Source: Vibrio spartinae
GTDB lineage: Bacteria > Pseudomonadota > Gammaproteobacteria > Enterobacterales > Vibrionaceae
Direction of reading: 5' to 3'
NCBI RefSeq assembly: GCF_024347135.1
Contig: NZ_AP024907.1
Span: forward strand, 1,727,001-1,791,000
Length of the DNA stretch: 64,000 nt
The notes beneath the pieces were generated by a model. That model was not told the origin of the DNA. It saw only the letters and a program-made list of their open reading frames with translations, and did no database searches. Both the position numbers and the translations under genes were made by a program. This document shows positions 48,731 through 58,877 of the stretch, in pieces (positions within the stretch are counted from its first letter, which is position 1; every line of letters begins with the position of its first letter).

Positions 48731-50352
48731 TATTTTATCCTCTCAACCATATTGAAAGGCTGCACATTAAATGGGTTCAGTTGAAAACCAGTCAATGAAT
48801 CATTATATGCCTTAAATTGCATGCCGTGGGCAATCGGAATCACCGGGAACTCTTGGTTAATGATATTTTGTGCCTGCTTGTAAAGGTTGAGTCGATAACG
48901 ATGACGGTCAACTTCTAATGCGAGATTCAGTAGGAAATCAAAATCTTCATTACACCATTTGGATAGATTGATGCCTTCTCCTCTCGCGTCACAGGAGAGA
49001 ATTGGGCGTAGAAAACTATCCGGATCGCCAGTTCGCCCTGACCAGCCGGTCAGATATAAGTCAACATCGGCATAATCGGAGCGATTTTGTCGGTCAATCC
49101 GCTCTTCAGGGATGAGGTGTAATTTAATGCCTATATCTTTCAGGTTTGCCTGAATGAGCTCAGCGGTTTTCCGAGGACTCGGATTATAAGCTGTTGGTTC
49201 GAGCGGAACCAACATGGAGAGTTCTAATCCGTTACTGAAACCGGCATCCCGTAACAATCCGAGTGCGTAACTGTGATCATAACGGACCTGAACCGCATCT
49301 TTTTGATAGGCCCAGGATGTCGGGGGTAAAATATTATAGGCAATTCTGCCAGTGCCATAATAAACAGAATCTAAAATATTTTGCCGGTTAATAGCAAAAC
49401 TCAATGCTTTGCGCACGCGAGGATCACTGATCGCTGGGTGAGTTGTATTCACTGCGATAAAAGACACATTCATGGCGGGCGTCGAGCTGAGCAAAATATG
49501 CTTTTGCTGTTCGATGATCGGAATTTGGCTCGAGATCGGTGTACTGAGTACATCACACTCATTACGCAGTAGTTTTGCCAGCGTGCCAGTGCCTCGCTGG
49601 GCAATATCAAACACAACCTGTTGCATTTTCGGCAGACCTTTCCAGTAAAGTGGATGTCTTTTGAGTCTGATAAAGTCGCTCACCTGCATTTCATCAAGAT
49701 AGAAAGGCCCCGTCCCGACGGGGTGGGTGTCAATCATTGACTTTTCATCTGCATAAATCAGTTGATCGGCATATTCTTTTGAGAGAATCACAGCATGTGT
49801 GGTTGAGATATTTGCCAGAAAGCTATTGTCAGGCCGTCGTAATGTGAACTGAACGGTATAGGGATCCAGCGCATCAACACTTTTGACCAGATGTTTGAAG
49901 TTAATACCGGCAAACCACGGATAGTGGCTGTTGCTGATATTGTGAAACGGGTTGTATGAGCTAAGGATCCGATCAAAGCTAAATACGACATCTTCAGCAT
50001 TCAGGTTACGCGATGGACTAAACCATTTCGTATGTTGAAAAGGCACATGATGACGGAGATAGAACGTGTACACTGTACCTTGTTCATTCACGGTCCAACG
50101 CTCAGCCAGATTCGGTGAAGGGCGCTGTGTCTCAGGATCGAGAATGAGCAACGTGTCATAAATTTGAGGACCGAGGGATTCAGCAGTAATGCCACTATCA
50201 ACCAGTTGAGGGTTAAACGTATCCGGTGTCCCCTGCCCACAGTAGACGAAGCCTGTCTGTCTGATTTCGCTATGATCGGTATTCTGGTCATTACAGCCTG
50301 TTAAGAGTCCCAGACCGCAGAAACTCAAGGTGAGTTTTATCAGTATTTTCAT
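48730..50352 (-). CDS. sapA: Sap peptide-binding lipoprotein SapA
   Basis: 540 residues, SBP family 5. N-terminal signal MKILIKLTLSFCGLGLLTGC has a lipobox, so it is a lipoprotein here rather than a free periplasmic protein. Next come FVYCGQGTPDTFNPQLVDSG, LAERWTVNEQGTVYTFYLR and DPRVRKALSFAINRQNI. It captures peptides, including antimicrobial peptides in some species, and delivers them to SapBC. First gene of sapABCDF plus the DUF2927 gene; pspF lies 122 nt upstream in the same direction. Confidence 0.94.
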   Translation of the reverse strand: MKILIKLTLSFCGLGLLTGCNDQNTDHSEIRQTGFVYCGQGTPDTFNPQLVDSGITAESLGPQIYDTLLILDPETQRPSPNLAERWTVNEQGTVYTFYLRHHVPFQHTKWFSPSRNLNAEDVVFSFDRILSSYNPFHNISNSHYPWFAGINFKHLVKSVDALDPYTVQFTLRRPDNSFLANISTTHAVILSKEYADQLIYADEKSMIDTHPVGTGPFYLDEMQVSDFIRLKRHPLYWKGLPKMQQVVFDIAQRGTGTLAKLLRNECDVLSTPISSQIPIIEQQKHILLSSTPAMNVSFIAVNTTHPAISDPRVRKALSFAINRQNILDSVYYGTGRIAYNILPPTSWAYQKDAVQVRYDHSYALGLLRDAGFSNGLELSMLVPLEPTAYNPSPRKTAELIQANLKDIGIKLHLIPEERIDRQNRSDYADVDLYLTGWSGRTGDPDSFLRPILSCDARGEGINLSKWCNEDFDFLLNLALEVDRHRYRLNLYKQAQNIINQEFPVIPIAHGMQFKAYNDSLTGFQLNPFNVQPFNMVERIK

Positions 50353-50474
50353 TTTAAAAGCGAATATATGAAACGAGGCTCTCTAAGCCACAGAAATCTG
50401 CCTCAAACAAGCAGCTAATTTACCACTTTTATATAAGTGAACCAATGAAAAACACATTGAAATTGATTCATAAC

Positions 50475-51515
50475 TCACTCATTTTTAGTTATGAGCTGAT
50501 ATTTTCGGATGAGACCTCTTAATTGATGATAGCTTAATCCTAATAATTGAGCGGCATTCTTTTGATTATATTTGGCTTGTGTCAGTGCTTGCATAATGAC
50601 GTGGCGCTCTTGGGTGTCTACCCACGATCTGAAATTAAGTGGAAATACAATGTCACTCGCATGCGGGGCGTCTTGACTGGTTAGGATGCTTTGCTCCTGA
50701 TGAACAGCTGCTTCATCGGGGGCGTTGTTGCCTGATGGTGGCTGCAGCCACTGGCACTGAAATGGATCCAGCACTAAATCATCAATTGGGTCATCGACTG
50801 AACGATGCTGGTAGACCGCGCGCTCAACCACATTTTTTAATTCCCGGATGTTTCCGGGCCAGTGATAGCCCAGTAATTGGGCTCGTGCTTGTTGACTGAA
50901 TCCCGCAAAGTAGGGGCGTGCGATTTCATGACACATCCGTATGGCATAGTGTTCGGCGAGTAGTAAAATATCTTCGGTTCTTTCCCGGAGCGGTGGCAGG
51001 TGAATAATATCAAAGGCTAACCGATCCAATAAATCTGCGCGAAATTCGTGACGTTCGGCCATGGATAACAAATCACCGTTGGTCGCACAAATCAGGCGGA
51101 CATCCGTTTTGAGTGTTTTGGAACCACCCACGCGTTCATATTCCCCATATTCAATGACCCGTAGCAGCTTCTCTTGGACATTCAGCGGTGCTGCTGCCAG
51201 CTCATCAAGAAACAGACTGCCATGTTCTGCCCGTTCAAAACGGCCTTGATGACGTCCTTTTGACCCGGTAAAAGCCCCTGCTTCATGACCGAACAGTTCG
51301 GAGTCAATCACCCCTTCGGCAAGCGCAGCACAATTGAGAGAAATCATCGGATGTTCCCATCGTTGGGACAAATAATGGATACGTTGGGCAATCAGTTCTT
51401 TACCGGTTCCCCGTTCTCCTAAAATCAAAACCGGTCGATTGATTTGAGCCAGATGAGACGCTTTTTCCAGCACGGCCAGAAAATGAGGGGATTCACCAAT
51501 CAGGTTAATTTTCAT
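50475..51515 (-). CDS. pspF: sigma-54 activator PspF
   Basis: 346 residues. AAA+ domain with Walker A GERGTGKELIA, the sigma-54 contact loop GAFTGS (residues 80-85; usual form GAFTGA) and Walker B GSLFLDELAAAP; a Fis-type HTH at the end (NQKNAAQLLGLSYHQLRGLIRKY). It has no N-terminal receiver or sensing domain, as expected for PspF, which is held inactive by PspA. Divergent from pspABC, which it should activate. Confidence 0.94.
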   Translation of the reverse strand: MKINLIGESPHFLAVLEKASHLAQINRPVLILGERGTGKELIAQRIHYLSQRWEHPMISLNCAALAEGVIDSELFGHEAGAFTGSKGRHQGRFERAEHGSLFLDELAAAPLNVQEKLLRVIEYGEYERVGGSKTLKTDVRLICATNGDLLSMAERHEFRADLLDRLAFDIIHLPPLRERTEDILLLAEHYAIRMCHEIARPYFAGFSQQARAQLLGYHWPGNIRELKNVVERAVYQHRSVDDPIDDLVLDPFQCQWLQPPSGNNAPDEAAVHQEQSILTSQDAPHASDIVFPLNFRSWVDTQERHVIMQALTQAKYNQKNAAQLLGLSYHQLRGLIRKYQLITKNE

Positions 51516-51649
51516 GGGCTATTCCAATAAGCAGTTTCAATCATCAAATAATGGTCAGATTAACCAAAAAGTGGTCATAAATACAAATGTTGTGAAGGGG
51601 AGATGCTCTGATATATGTTAATTATTTGATTTTTATGATTTTTTAAATA

Positions 51650-51664
51650 TGGCACAGGTTTTGA
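51650..51664 (+). promoter_or_regulatory. sigma-54 promoter of pspABC
   Basis: TGGCAC, 5-nt spacer, TTGA: fits the -24/-12 consensus, 56 nt upstream of the pspA ATG. Upstream, near 51551-51580, TGGTCA occurs twice and may belong to PspF sites. Confidence 0.88.
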
Positions 51665-51719
51665 ATAGTATGAAGTGGCATAGCGTATGAACAGACCATG
51701 TAAACAAGAGGAACATCAT

Positions 51720-52394
51720 ATGGGTATTTTTTCCCGATTTGCAGATATTGTAAATTCTAATATCAGTGCATTACTTGATAAAGCAGAAGACCCTGAAAAA
51801 ATGATTCGTCTGATTATTCAGGAGATGGAAGACACGTTGGTTGAGGTTCGGAGCCACTCTGCCAAAGTGTTGGCAGATAAAAAAGAGCTGTTGAGAAAAA
51901 TAGAGTCTCTCGACAGTCAGATCGAAGAGTGGACACAAAAAGCCTCTCTGGCACTGGCGAAAGAGCGAGAAGATCTGGCCCGCGCGGCGCTGATAGAAAA
52001 GCAGAAGTTGCAGGATACGGTTAAAGGTTTAAAAACAGAGTTTACGTTGGTTGAAGAGACCATTGATAAACTGGCGGATGAAATCACCAAGTTAGAAACT
52101 AAAATTACCGAAACCAGAGCCAAACAGAAGGCGATGATGATTCGGGCGCAGACCGCGGGGAAGCGTCGTGATGTTCAAAAGCATTTGCAGCGCAACCGAA
52201 CCGATGAAACGATGGCAAAATTTGATCAGTTTTCAAGACGTGTCGATGAGCTTGAAGCTGAAGCGGATATTTACGAGCACACCGGGCAAGGGAAGACTTT
52301 AGAGCAAGAGTTTGCCAATCTTCAGGCCCAGGATGAGATTGACAGCGAGTTGGCGAAGTTGAAACAGGCGCTGAAAAAAAATGAGTCAGAATAA
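51720..52394 (+). CDS. pspA: phage shock protein A
   Basis: 224 residues from the ATG at 51720 (MGIFSRFADIVNSNISALLDKAEDPEKMIRL), preceded by AGAGGA. PspA/IM30 (ESCRT-III-like): N-terminal amphipathic helix, then long coiled coils (SLDSQIEEWTQKASLALAKERED..., EETIDKLADEITKLE). It binds stressed membranes and, in the rest state, inhibits PspF. Confidence 0.97.
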   Translation: MGIFSRFADIVNSNISALLDKAEDPEKMIRLIIQEMEDTLVEVRSHSAKVLADKKELLRKIESLDSQIEEWTQKASLALAKEREDLARAALIEKQKLQDTVKGLKTEFTLVEETIDKLADEITKLETKITETRAKQKAMMIRAQTAGKRRDVQKHLQRNRTDETMAKFDQFSRRVDELEAEADIYEHTGQGKTLEQEFANLQAQDEIDSELAKLKQALKKNESE

Positions 52395-52403
52395 GGAATA
52401 ACT

Positions 52404-52643
52404 ATGTTAGTGATGCTTGTGTCTGTACCACTGATCGTCTTTATGGTGGTGGTGGCACCTTTATGGCTGATTCTTCACTATCGAAGCAAAAAACGTTCGG
52501 AGAGTGGTTTGAGTCAGGAAGACTATGAACAGTTGGCGGCTTTGTCGGCAAAAGCGGATTCTCTACAACAGCGTGTTCATACGTTAGAAAAAATTCTCGA
52601 TGATGAGACGCCAAACTGGAGGTCACATTATGAAGGGGCATAA
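52404..52643 (+). CDS. pspB: phage shock protein B
   Basis: 79 residues. One N-terminal membrane helix (VMLVSVPLIVFMVVVAPLWLILHY) and a cytoplasmic coiled coil (YEQLAALSAKADSLQQRVHTLEKIL). With PspC it signals envelope stress to PspA. Starts 9 nt after pspA and overlaps pspC. Confidence 0.94.
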   Translation: MLVMLVSVPLIVFMVVVAPLWLILHYRSKKRSESGLSQEDYEQLAALSAKADSLQQRVHTLEKILDDETPNWRSHYEGA

Positions 52644-53022
52644 ATCCCTGTATCGGGATCCTCGTCATGGCAAAATATCAGGTGTGTGTGCCGGCGTTGC
52701 CAACTATTTTGAGCTGGAAGTGTGGCTGGTCAGAATCATTGTGTTGTCAGCCACGTTATTGGGGGGCGGCTTTCTGGTGATTCTGGCTTATATTGCGCTT
52801 AGCTTAATGTTGGAAAAACAGCCGGAAGATTATGATCAGACCGTTCAGATGCAGCGTGAGCATAAGCTGAAAAGTCGGCCATGGAAACAGGGTGCTTCCG
52901 CTCACCAGCTCCTCCATAATTTATCGCAGGAGCTTGATAAGGTTGAAGTCAAAGTCTGTCAGATTGAGGCTTACGTGACATCCGATGCATTCAAAGTCAA
53001 TAAGGCTTTTCGGGATTTATAA
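52630..53022 (+). CDS. pspC: phage shock protein C
   Basis: 130 residues from the ATG at 52630 (MKGHKSLYRDPRHGKISGVCAGVANYF), with GGAGGT upstream; it overlaps pspB by 14 nt. The PspC domain has a GVCAGVANYF stretch and the membrane helix IVLSATLLGGGFLVILAYIAL. The C-terminal cytoplasmic part contains a short coiled coil (LLHNLSQELDKVEVKVCQIE). Confidence 0.94.
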   Translation: MKGHKSLYRDPRHGKISGVCAGVANYFELEVWLVRIIVLSATLLGGGFLVILAYIALSLMLEKQPEDYDQTVQMQREHKLKSRPWKQGASAHQLLHNLSQELDKVEVKVCQIEAYVTSDAFKVNKAFRDL

Positions 53023-53075
53023 GTTGTTGTTAGGGACAAGGCTTGCGATCTGTTCAGGGCAATCCGTTCAGAGAG

Positions 53076-53107
53076 TCTCCGGTGTTGAATGTTTCAAACA
53101 CCGGAGA
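53076..53107. terminator. bidirectional hairpin between pspC and metC
   Basis: TCTCCGGTGTT / AACACCGGAGA, 11-bp stem, 10-nt loop, between converging genes. No strong T-run. Confidence 0.7.
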
Positions 53108-53136
53108 GCAACATCTTTACAGTGGCGTTGATATTG

Positions 53137-54336
53137 TCAGGCCGAGAGACTGTCGAGTGCTTCCTGATAACGCTGGAATCCCGCTTCTAGGTCAGCAATT
53201 AAATCATCGGTATCTTCGAGGCCGATGTGAATACGAATCAGCGTTCCGGTAAAGTTTGGATGCGCAACCGTGCGTAATGCATTGAAGCTTTTCGGTTCAT
53301 TGGCAAGAATCAGACTTTCAAACCCACCCCATGAATATCCCATACTGAAATGTTGCATGTTATCGAGCAAAGCGGTCGTTGCACGCGAATGACTGGTTTT
53401 CAATACAAACGAGAACAAACCGTTTCCTCCGGTAAAATCCCGTTGGAAATAGTCATGTCCCGGACACGTTTCCAGCCCCGGATGGCGCACATGATCCACT
53501 TCCGGACGTTCTGCCAGCCAGCGAGCCACTTTCAAACTGCTTTCAGCGTGTTGTCTGAGTCGGACATCGAGCGTCCGGATACCGCGCAATCCCAAATAAG
53601 CATCGTCAGGGGAGACACATTGACCCATCAAATAGCTTTGTTCCCGTAGTTGCTCCCAACACTTTTCATTGGCAACGGCGGTGCCCAACATGCTGTCAGA
53701 ATGACCGACAATATATTTAGTGGCAGCCTGTACCGAAATATCTACACCGTGCTCAAAGGGTGAAAAATTCACGCCTGCGGCCCACGTGTTATCGAGAATC
53801 ACGATAATGTCATGTGCGTGAGCAATCCGGGATAACGTCGGGATATCCTGAACTTCCATCGTGATCGACCCGGGGGATTCGGTAAATAGAATCTTAGTAT
53901 TAGGACGAATCAGGGATTCAATGTCTTCACCGATCATCGGATCGTAATAGGTGGTTTCAATCCCCATCTTTTTCATGATGGTTTCGCAAAACTCGCGGGT
54001 CGGCTCGTAACAAGTATCGACCATCAGAATGTGATCACCGGTAGACACAAATGAGAGAATTGCATTGGTAATGGCTGCCGTACCACAAGGATACAGTGCA
54101 CATCCGGCACCGCCTTCGATATCGGTCATGGCCTCTTGAAACGCAAAATGTGTATTGGTGCCACGACGACCATAGAACAACGTTTTATTGGCCCGGTTGA
54201 TCGTCGCGTGATTTTTGGCAGCGACGGAATCGAAAATAATAGAAGAGGCTCGTTGTACTGGCGGGTTCACCGCGCCTTGTGTCCATTCTTTATTACGACC
54301 AGTGGTGACAAACTTCGTTTTTCTTCCTTCTGACAT
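53137..54336 (-). CDS. metC: cystathionine beta-lyase
   Basis: 399 residues. PLP enzyme of methionine synthesis, converting cystathionine to homocysteine, pyruvate and ammonia. The PLP lysine is Lys207 in AATKYIVGHSD; Asp182 (VILDNTWAAG) binds the ring; the YGRRGTNTHFAFQEAM and GYSWGGFESL segments are typical of MetC rather than of MetB. No MetJ box is evident in the short upstream gap to cls. Confidence 0.95.
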   Translation of the reverse strand: MSEGRKTKFVTTGRNKEWTQGAVNPPVQRASSIIFDSVAAKNHATINRANKTLFYGRRGTNTHFAFQEAMTDIEGGAGCALYPCGTAAITNAILSFVSTGDHILMVDTCYEPTREFCETIMKKMGIETTYYDPMIGEDIESLIRPNTKILFTESPGSITMEVQDIPTLSRIAHAHDIIVILDNTWAAGVNFSPFEHGVDISVQAATKYIVGHSDSMLGTAVANEKCWEQLREQSYLMGQCVSPDDAYLGLRGIRTLDVRLRQHAESSLKVARWLAERPEVDHVRHPGLETCPGHDYFQRDFTGGNGLFSFVLKTSHSRATTALLDNMQHFSMGYSWGGFESLILANEPKSFNALRTVAHPNFTGTLIRIHIGLEDTDDLIADLEAGFQRYQEALDSLSA

Positions 54337-54419
54337 GCAAAGTCCTTTGAGGCGAATTCAGTGATTATTTATTTAAAACATGGGAGAGATATGCATTTCA
54401 ACCCTGAGAATAAAAAAAG

Positions 54420-55874
54420 TCACAATAATGGGTTAAAAAGGTAGAAAATCCGTTCTAAAAGTCGATTGTAATGGGGCCGATTTTGCCATTCTTCATCCGT
54501 CACAGGATAGGATTGCTGAATATATTCATCCTGCAATCGAGATAGCTTTTGGGTAAATTCAATATCATCAACAGCCAGCGTGACTTCAAAATTTAACCAT
54601 AGGCTACGCATATCCATATTGACGGTGCCGACCAGACAAAATTGTTGATCGATGACAACGGATTTGGTGTGGAGCAGACCACCATAAAACTCATAGATGG
54701 TGATACCGATATCCAGTAACTCACCGTAAAATGAGCGAGAAGCCCACTTGACCATGGTTGAATCATTCTTATGGGGAATGATGAGATCAATGCTGATTCC
54801 CCGTTGGGCCGCGGTTTTCAGCGCAGAGAGCAGCTCAGAACTGGGCACGAAATAAGGGGTGGTGATTCTGATGGACTCATTGGACTGGTGAATGGCGAGG
54901 ATCAGTGCCTGAGAAATCAAGTATTCGGGCATCCCCGGCCCAGATGGGACGACCTGAATCGGATGGCGTGGTAAACCGTCATCAATGCGACACTGGGGAA
55001 CTTGCGGAAACTCTCTGACGCCAGTTTCAAATTCCCAATCCCAGCAGTGAATTGCTGCCAGCACATTTACGGTCGGCCCTGTGAGACGGACCATAATATC
55101 AATCCACTGACCGACACCGGAGTCCTGTTTGAAAAACGCCGGATCGACCAAATTCATTGAGCCTGTATAAGCCACCAGATCATCAATCACAATAATTTTT
55201 CGGTGTTGGCGGAGATCAAGACGATGCAGAAAAATACGCCACGGGCGGACTTCCAGTGCCTGAACGATCTGAACGCCGGCATCGGTCATCATGTGGTACC
55301 AGTGGCTTTTGATAAAACGGTGACTGCCCGCAGAGTCTAGCAGTATTTTGACATCGACCCCCCGTTTCACTGCCTGAATAAGACTTGAGGCGACGGCATC
55401 TGCCAGTCCGCCGACATGCCATATATAAAAAACCATGCGGATAGAACGCTGTGCCTGTTCAATATCTGCGATGATTGAATTCAGAATGACCTTCGGATCG
55501 CGCTGTAGCGCCAGCGTGTTTCCGCTGAGAGCCGGAATCCCCATGCGATGATTACAGAGTTCATCGATTTTATAGATGTGTGCACCCATATTCTCGGTAA
55601 TGTGAGCCTGACAGTGATTCAGTTGCGTAAACCATTCGCCGAAAGAAGGTGACATCGTTTTGGCTAGCTCAGCCCTTTTTCTGCCAAGATTGAGCTCTCC
55701 GAAGAGGAAATAGCAGAAAACGCCAAGAATCGGCAGAATATAGATGACCATCAGCCATGCCAGAGAAACACTGACGGCTCTCTTTTTAAAAACGATTCGA
55801 AACGTCACAAGTGCGACTAGTAACCAATAGATACCAATGCTGACTAAAGTGAGGATGTGATAAATTTTATCCAT
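54420..55874 (-). CDS. cls: cardiolipin synthase (ClsA type)
   Basis: 484 residues. Two N-terminal membrane helices, then two phospholipase D motifs HxK-x4-D: HRKIIVIDDLVAYTGSMNL and HTKSVVIDQQFCLVGTVNM. It condenses two phosphatidylglycerols to cardiolipin. It complements pgsA in this window, but the two are not in one operon. Confidence 0.94.
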   Translation of the reverse strand: MDKIYHILTLVSIGIYWLLVALVTFRIVFKKRAVSVSLAWLMVIYILPILGVFCYFLFGELNLGRKRAELAKTMSPSFGEWFTQLNHCQAHITENMGAHIYKIDELCNHRMGIPALSGNTLALQRDPKVILNSIIADIEQAQRSIRMVFYIWHVGGLADAVASSLIQAVKRGVDVKILLDSAGSHRFIKSHWYHMMTDAGVQIVQALEVRPWRIFLHRLDLRQHRKIIVIDDLVAYTGSMNLVDPAFFKQDSGVGQWIDIMVRLTGPTVNVLAAIHCWDWEFETGVREFPQVPQCRIDDGLPRHPIQVVPSGPGMPEYLISQALILAIHQSNESIRITTPYFVPSSELLSALKTAAQRGISIDLIIPHKNDSTMVKWASRSFYGELLDIGITIYEFYGGLLHTKSVVIDQQFCLVGTVNMDMRSLWLNFEVTLAVDDIEFTQKLSRLQDEYIQQSYPVTDEEWQNRPHYNRLLERIFYLFNPLL

Positions 55875-55946
55875 ATACCGTTGTATATCCGTTTTATCTC
55901 TTCATGGATATTAATGTGAAAGTATCGTTTAGGGAAGCAAGATTCA

Positions 55947-55983
55947 CCCACACCTATCAATTGTTACAATTGATAGGTGTGGG
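55947..55983. repeat. perfect 17-bp hairpin between cls and the chemoreceptor gene
   Basis: CCCACACCTATCAATTG, loop TTA, CAATTGATAGGTGTGGG, with no clear T-run on the minus strand. It lies 37 nt past the chemoreceptor stop and 72 nt upstream of the cls start, so it could be a terminator, a transcript-stabilising hairpin or an operator. Confidence 0.6.
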
Positions 55984-56020
55984 GGCTTGGTGTTGATATT
56001 TTTATTTCTCCCAGAGGACG

Positions 56021-58189
56021 TTAGCTTCTGAGTTTAAATTGTTGAATTAAACCGTTGAGCTGTTCAGATTGTTCGGTGAGTTCTTGAGCGGACTGAGCAC
56101 ACTGTTCTGAATTTGTGGTGTTTTGATGTGTCACTTCATCAATCTGATGGATGCCTAAATTGATCTGTTCCGCACCCGTTGCCTGCTCTGTCGCTGCCTG
56201 AGCAATTCCATTCACTAACGTTGAGACTTCACTAACACTCTGCACGATTTTGTCCAACGCTGCTGCGGTTTGTTCTGAGAGCTGGATCCCGCGTTTGGTT
56301 CTTTGCGCTGAGGTTTCGATGAGTGAGGCCGTTTGTTGTACAGCTTTTGCACTGCGGGCTGCCAACTGGCGGACTTCATCAGCGACGACCGCAAAACCAC
56401 GGCCTTGTTCTCCGGCGCGAGCGGCTTCGATCGCCGCATTCAGTGCCAGTAAGTTCGTCTGTTCAGCAATCTCTTCAATCGATTGAATAATATGGTTGAT
56501 ATCATTGCCTGATGACTCGATCTCTTGCATCGCACTTCTGAGTTCAGTCATCAGTTCATTGCCATTCTCAGCGGATTGTAGCGATTGTTGTGACAGGTTA
56601 CTGGCTTGTTCTGCATGGCCTGAACTTTCTTTGATTTGTGCGGTAATCTGGGCGATGGTGGCACTGATTTCCGTAACAGACGATGCTGAATTGGTCGCAC
56701 CATTGGCTAAATCTTGACTCAGTCCGGCAATGGTATCGGCATTTTGAGTAATCACACCTGAGCGATGACTGATTTGACTGACTAATGTATTCAAATCATT
56801 CACCATCTGTGTCAGAGCATGACCGAGTTGATCTTGCTCAGATGCAAGTTCAACGGTGAGGTTGAGGTCTCCCTTGGAGATTTGCTCAGTCACTGACACT
56901 TGTTTTTGTAAGCTATCCGCCATGTTGTCTAGTGCCTTGGATAATTGACCGACTTCATCGGCCGAATGATAATTCAGACGGCTGTGGAACTGACCACTAG
57001 AAATTGACTGAGCCATATTCACCGCAGCCAAAATTGGTCGCGCCAGTGTTCTGGCCATCAGGAACAAGGCTCCAATTGCAAGTATCGTAATCCCTAAGCC
57101 AATGAGAATTTGCCAAGTCATATCTTCTTGATTGTTATCAGCAAGCTTTTGGGAAAGTTGGTGCACATTTTCCAGCACCAGCGCCTGATCGACGCGGATC
57201 AGAATAAACCAAGTGATACCGCTATTGCCTAATGAAATCGGTACATATATTTCGATGAGATTGTCTTGATCATCGGCATGCGTTAACGGCTGTTTCTGCT
57301 GGATAACGGCCATGATTTGAGCGCTCTTAGCGCCGAATAATCCATCAATTGATTTGCCAATGAACTCTGGCTTTTGACTGTCTGCGATAACCAATCCCGA
57401 GTCTGTCAGAATTGAGATTTGAGAATGACCATCATACAGTTTCGAAGAGATTTGCTGGCTGAGTTGTTGGACAAAATCGAGGTTGTAGTCGGTGCCCACA
57501 ACCCCTTTGAACTCACCATTGACAATGACAGGGGCGGATAAAGTTGCCAGCCAGACATTTTTTCCTTGAACCACATAAGGCAGTGGTGCGGTTACTGTTT
57601 CGTGCAATGTTTTTTCAGGAACCTGATACCAGGCACCTTTGATCACGCCATTCGGATGAGGTTCAGTGGAGTCATATTCGACTAATGGCTGAACTTCAAT
57701 TTTACCAGACTGATCGCGTGTCCAGTAGGGGGTATAACGTCCGGTGTCTTCATTATTACCATTCAAGCTGTTTGCATTGAGATAGTCTTGGTTGTCAAAA
57801 GCGTTTGGTGCCCAGCAACTATATGAGCCATTGAGATCAGGGTTATTCTTCAAGATAGCTAACAACATATCATTGAACGATTGTCGGTTGAGTAATTCGA
57901 CTCGGTTGGCATCTTCGTAGACTTTCGAAGCAGACGTGACCTCTGCTAATGTCCGTGCTGTATTGAGACCTTTTTCAAGGCGTCGGCTAATCGATTGGGC
58001 ATACTTGGCGGCAGTTGCTTCTAGTTCGTTAATCGTGATTGTTTTGACAATAGTTGAGACTTGTTGAGAAACCAATTGTTGTGTGGTTGAAGCGGAATAA
58101 ACGCCATATCCGACTAAGATGCCAGAAGTAATAAATAAACAGATACCTGCGGTGAGCGCTATCTTGGTTTGAATCGATTTAAATGTCAT
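56021..58189 (-). CDS. methyl-accepting chemotaxis protein, dCache type
   Basis: 722 residues. N-terminal membrane helix ([25 protein letters not shown]), a long periplasmic double Cache domain (about residues 40-350, with [27 protein letters not shown] and [21 protein letters not shown]), a second membrane helix ([20 protein letters not shown]), HAMP, and the signalling hairpin tip [38 protein letters not shown]. The ligand is unknown; related Cache receptors bind amino acids or organic acids. It lies far from flagellar genes. Confidence 0.94.
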   Translation of the reverse strand: MTFKSIQTKIALTAGICLFITSGILVGYGVYSASTTQQLVSQQVSTIVKTITINELEATAAKYAQSISRRLEKGLNTARTLAEVTSASKVYEDANRVELLNRQSFNDMLLAILKNNPDLNGSYSCWAPNAFDNQDYLNANSLNGNNEDTGRYTPYWTRDQSGKIEVQPLVEYDSTEPHPNGVIKGAWYQVPEKTLHETVTAPLPYVVQGKNVWLATLSAPVIVNGEFKGVVGTDYNLDFVQQLSQQISSKLYDGHSQISILTDSGLVIADSQKPEFIGKSIDGLFGAKSAQIMAVIQQKQPLTHADDQDNLIEIYVPISLGNSGITWFILIRVDQALVLENVHQLSQKLADNNQEDMTWQILIGLGITILAIGALFLMARTLARPILAAVNMAQSISSGQFHSRLNYHSADEVGQLSKALDNMADSLQKQVSVTEQISKGDLNLTVELASEQDQLGHALTQMVNDLNTLVSQISHRSGVITQNADTIAGLSQDLANGATNSASSVTEISATIAQITAQIKESSGHAEQASNLSQQSLQSAENGNELMTELRSAMQEIESSGNDINHIIQSIEEIAEQTNLLALNAAIEAARAGEQGRGFAVVADEVRQLAARSAKAVQQTASLIETSAQRTKRGIQLSEQTAAALDKIVQSVSEVSTLVNGIAQAATEQATGAEQINLGIHQIDEVTHQNTTNSEQCAQSAQELTEQSEQLNGLIQQFKLRS

Positions 58190-58877
58190 AAAGGCTTCCC
58201 TGAATTATTATCCCAATTTGATTTGGTACATGCCTGCCTCGATGTGAACCAATGTTATTCAGCTGTTTGTGATATGGAGTTTCAGATGAAAATTCATGTC
58301 TTTAGCCTTGGTTTCACTCGTCAATGAAAAGTGATGATTCATTGAATTAAATAAGCATAGATATGAATATAGCCTGATGTATCTCAATTGGATTACAGTT
58401 ATTGTATGAATTGTGAATCGATGAGCGGCCTAGCCAGCAACCCTGATGGCAAAAAAACAAGTCCTATAAGCATAGATGAATGTATTCGTGATACATAACT
58501 TTTTAGTCGTAATTCACTGTGACTTATATCTGTTTTCTATGATATGAGCACATCGGGAAGGCGGGATGAAAACGGATAACGCAGTCATGATGTTTTTAAC
58601 AAGGAAGAGGGAACCGGTTTGCAAGATTTCTTGTTGTTCTTTTGTTAAAGCAGAGATAAATCGTCAGGGGGTGGTTAAAAAATCGGCATGTAACTCGATA
58701 AAATAGGACACTATCAATAAATAAAACTGTTTGGCCTTCCAATTTTAAGGACAAACTGTTTTACTTGCCACGCTTTGCGAATCAGTAGAATTTTGAGTAA
58801 ATGTACATTTTATTTTACACCCATCTGGTTCCATTCAGTGTAAACACAATATCGGCATAAAAATTGGTATAAAACAT
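58190..58877. other. 688-bp intergenic region without a recognised gene
   Basis: Divergent region between the chemoreceptor and the sodium symporter genes. It contains two copies of ATAAGCATAGAT 115 bp apart (58351-58362, 58466-58477) and a GC-rich patch (58425-58450, GAGCGGCCTAGCCAGCAACC). I found no convincing ORF, riboswitch core or terminator. Confidence 0.5.
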
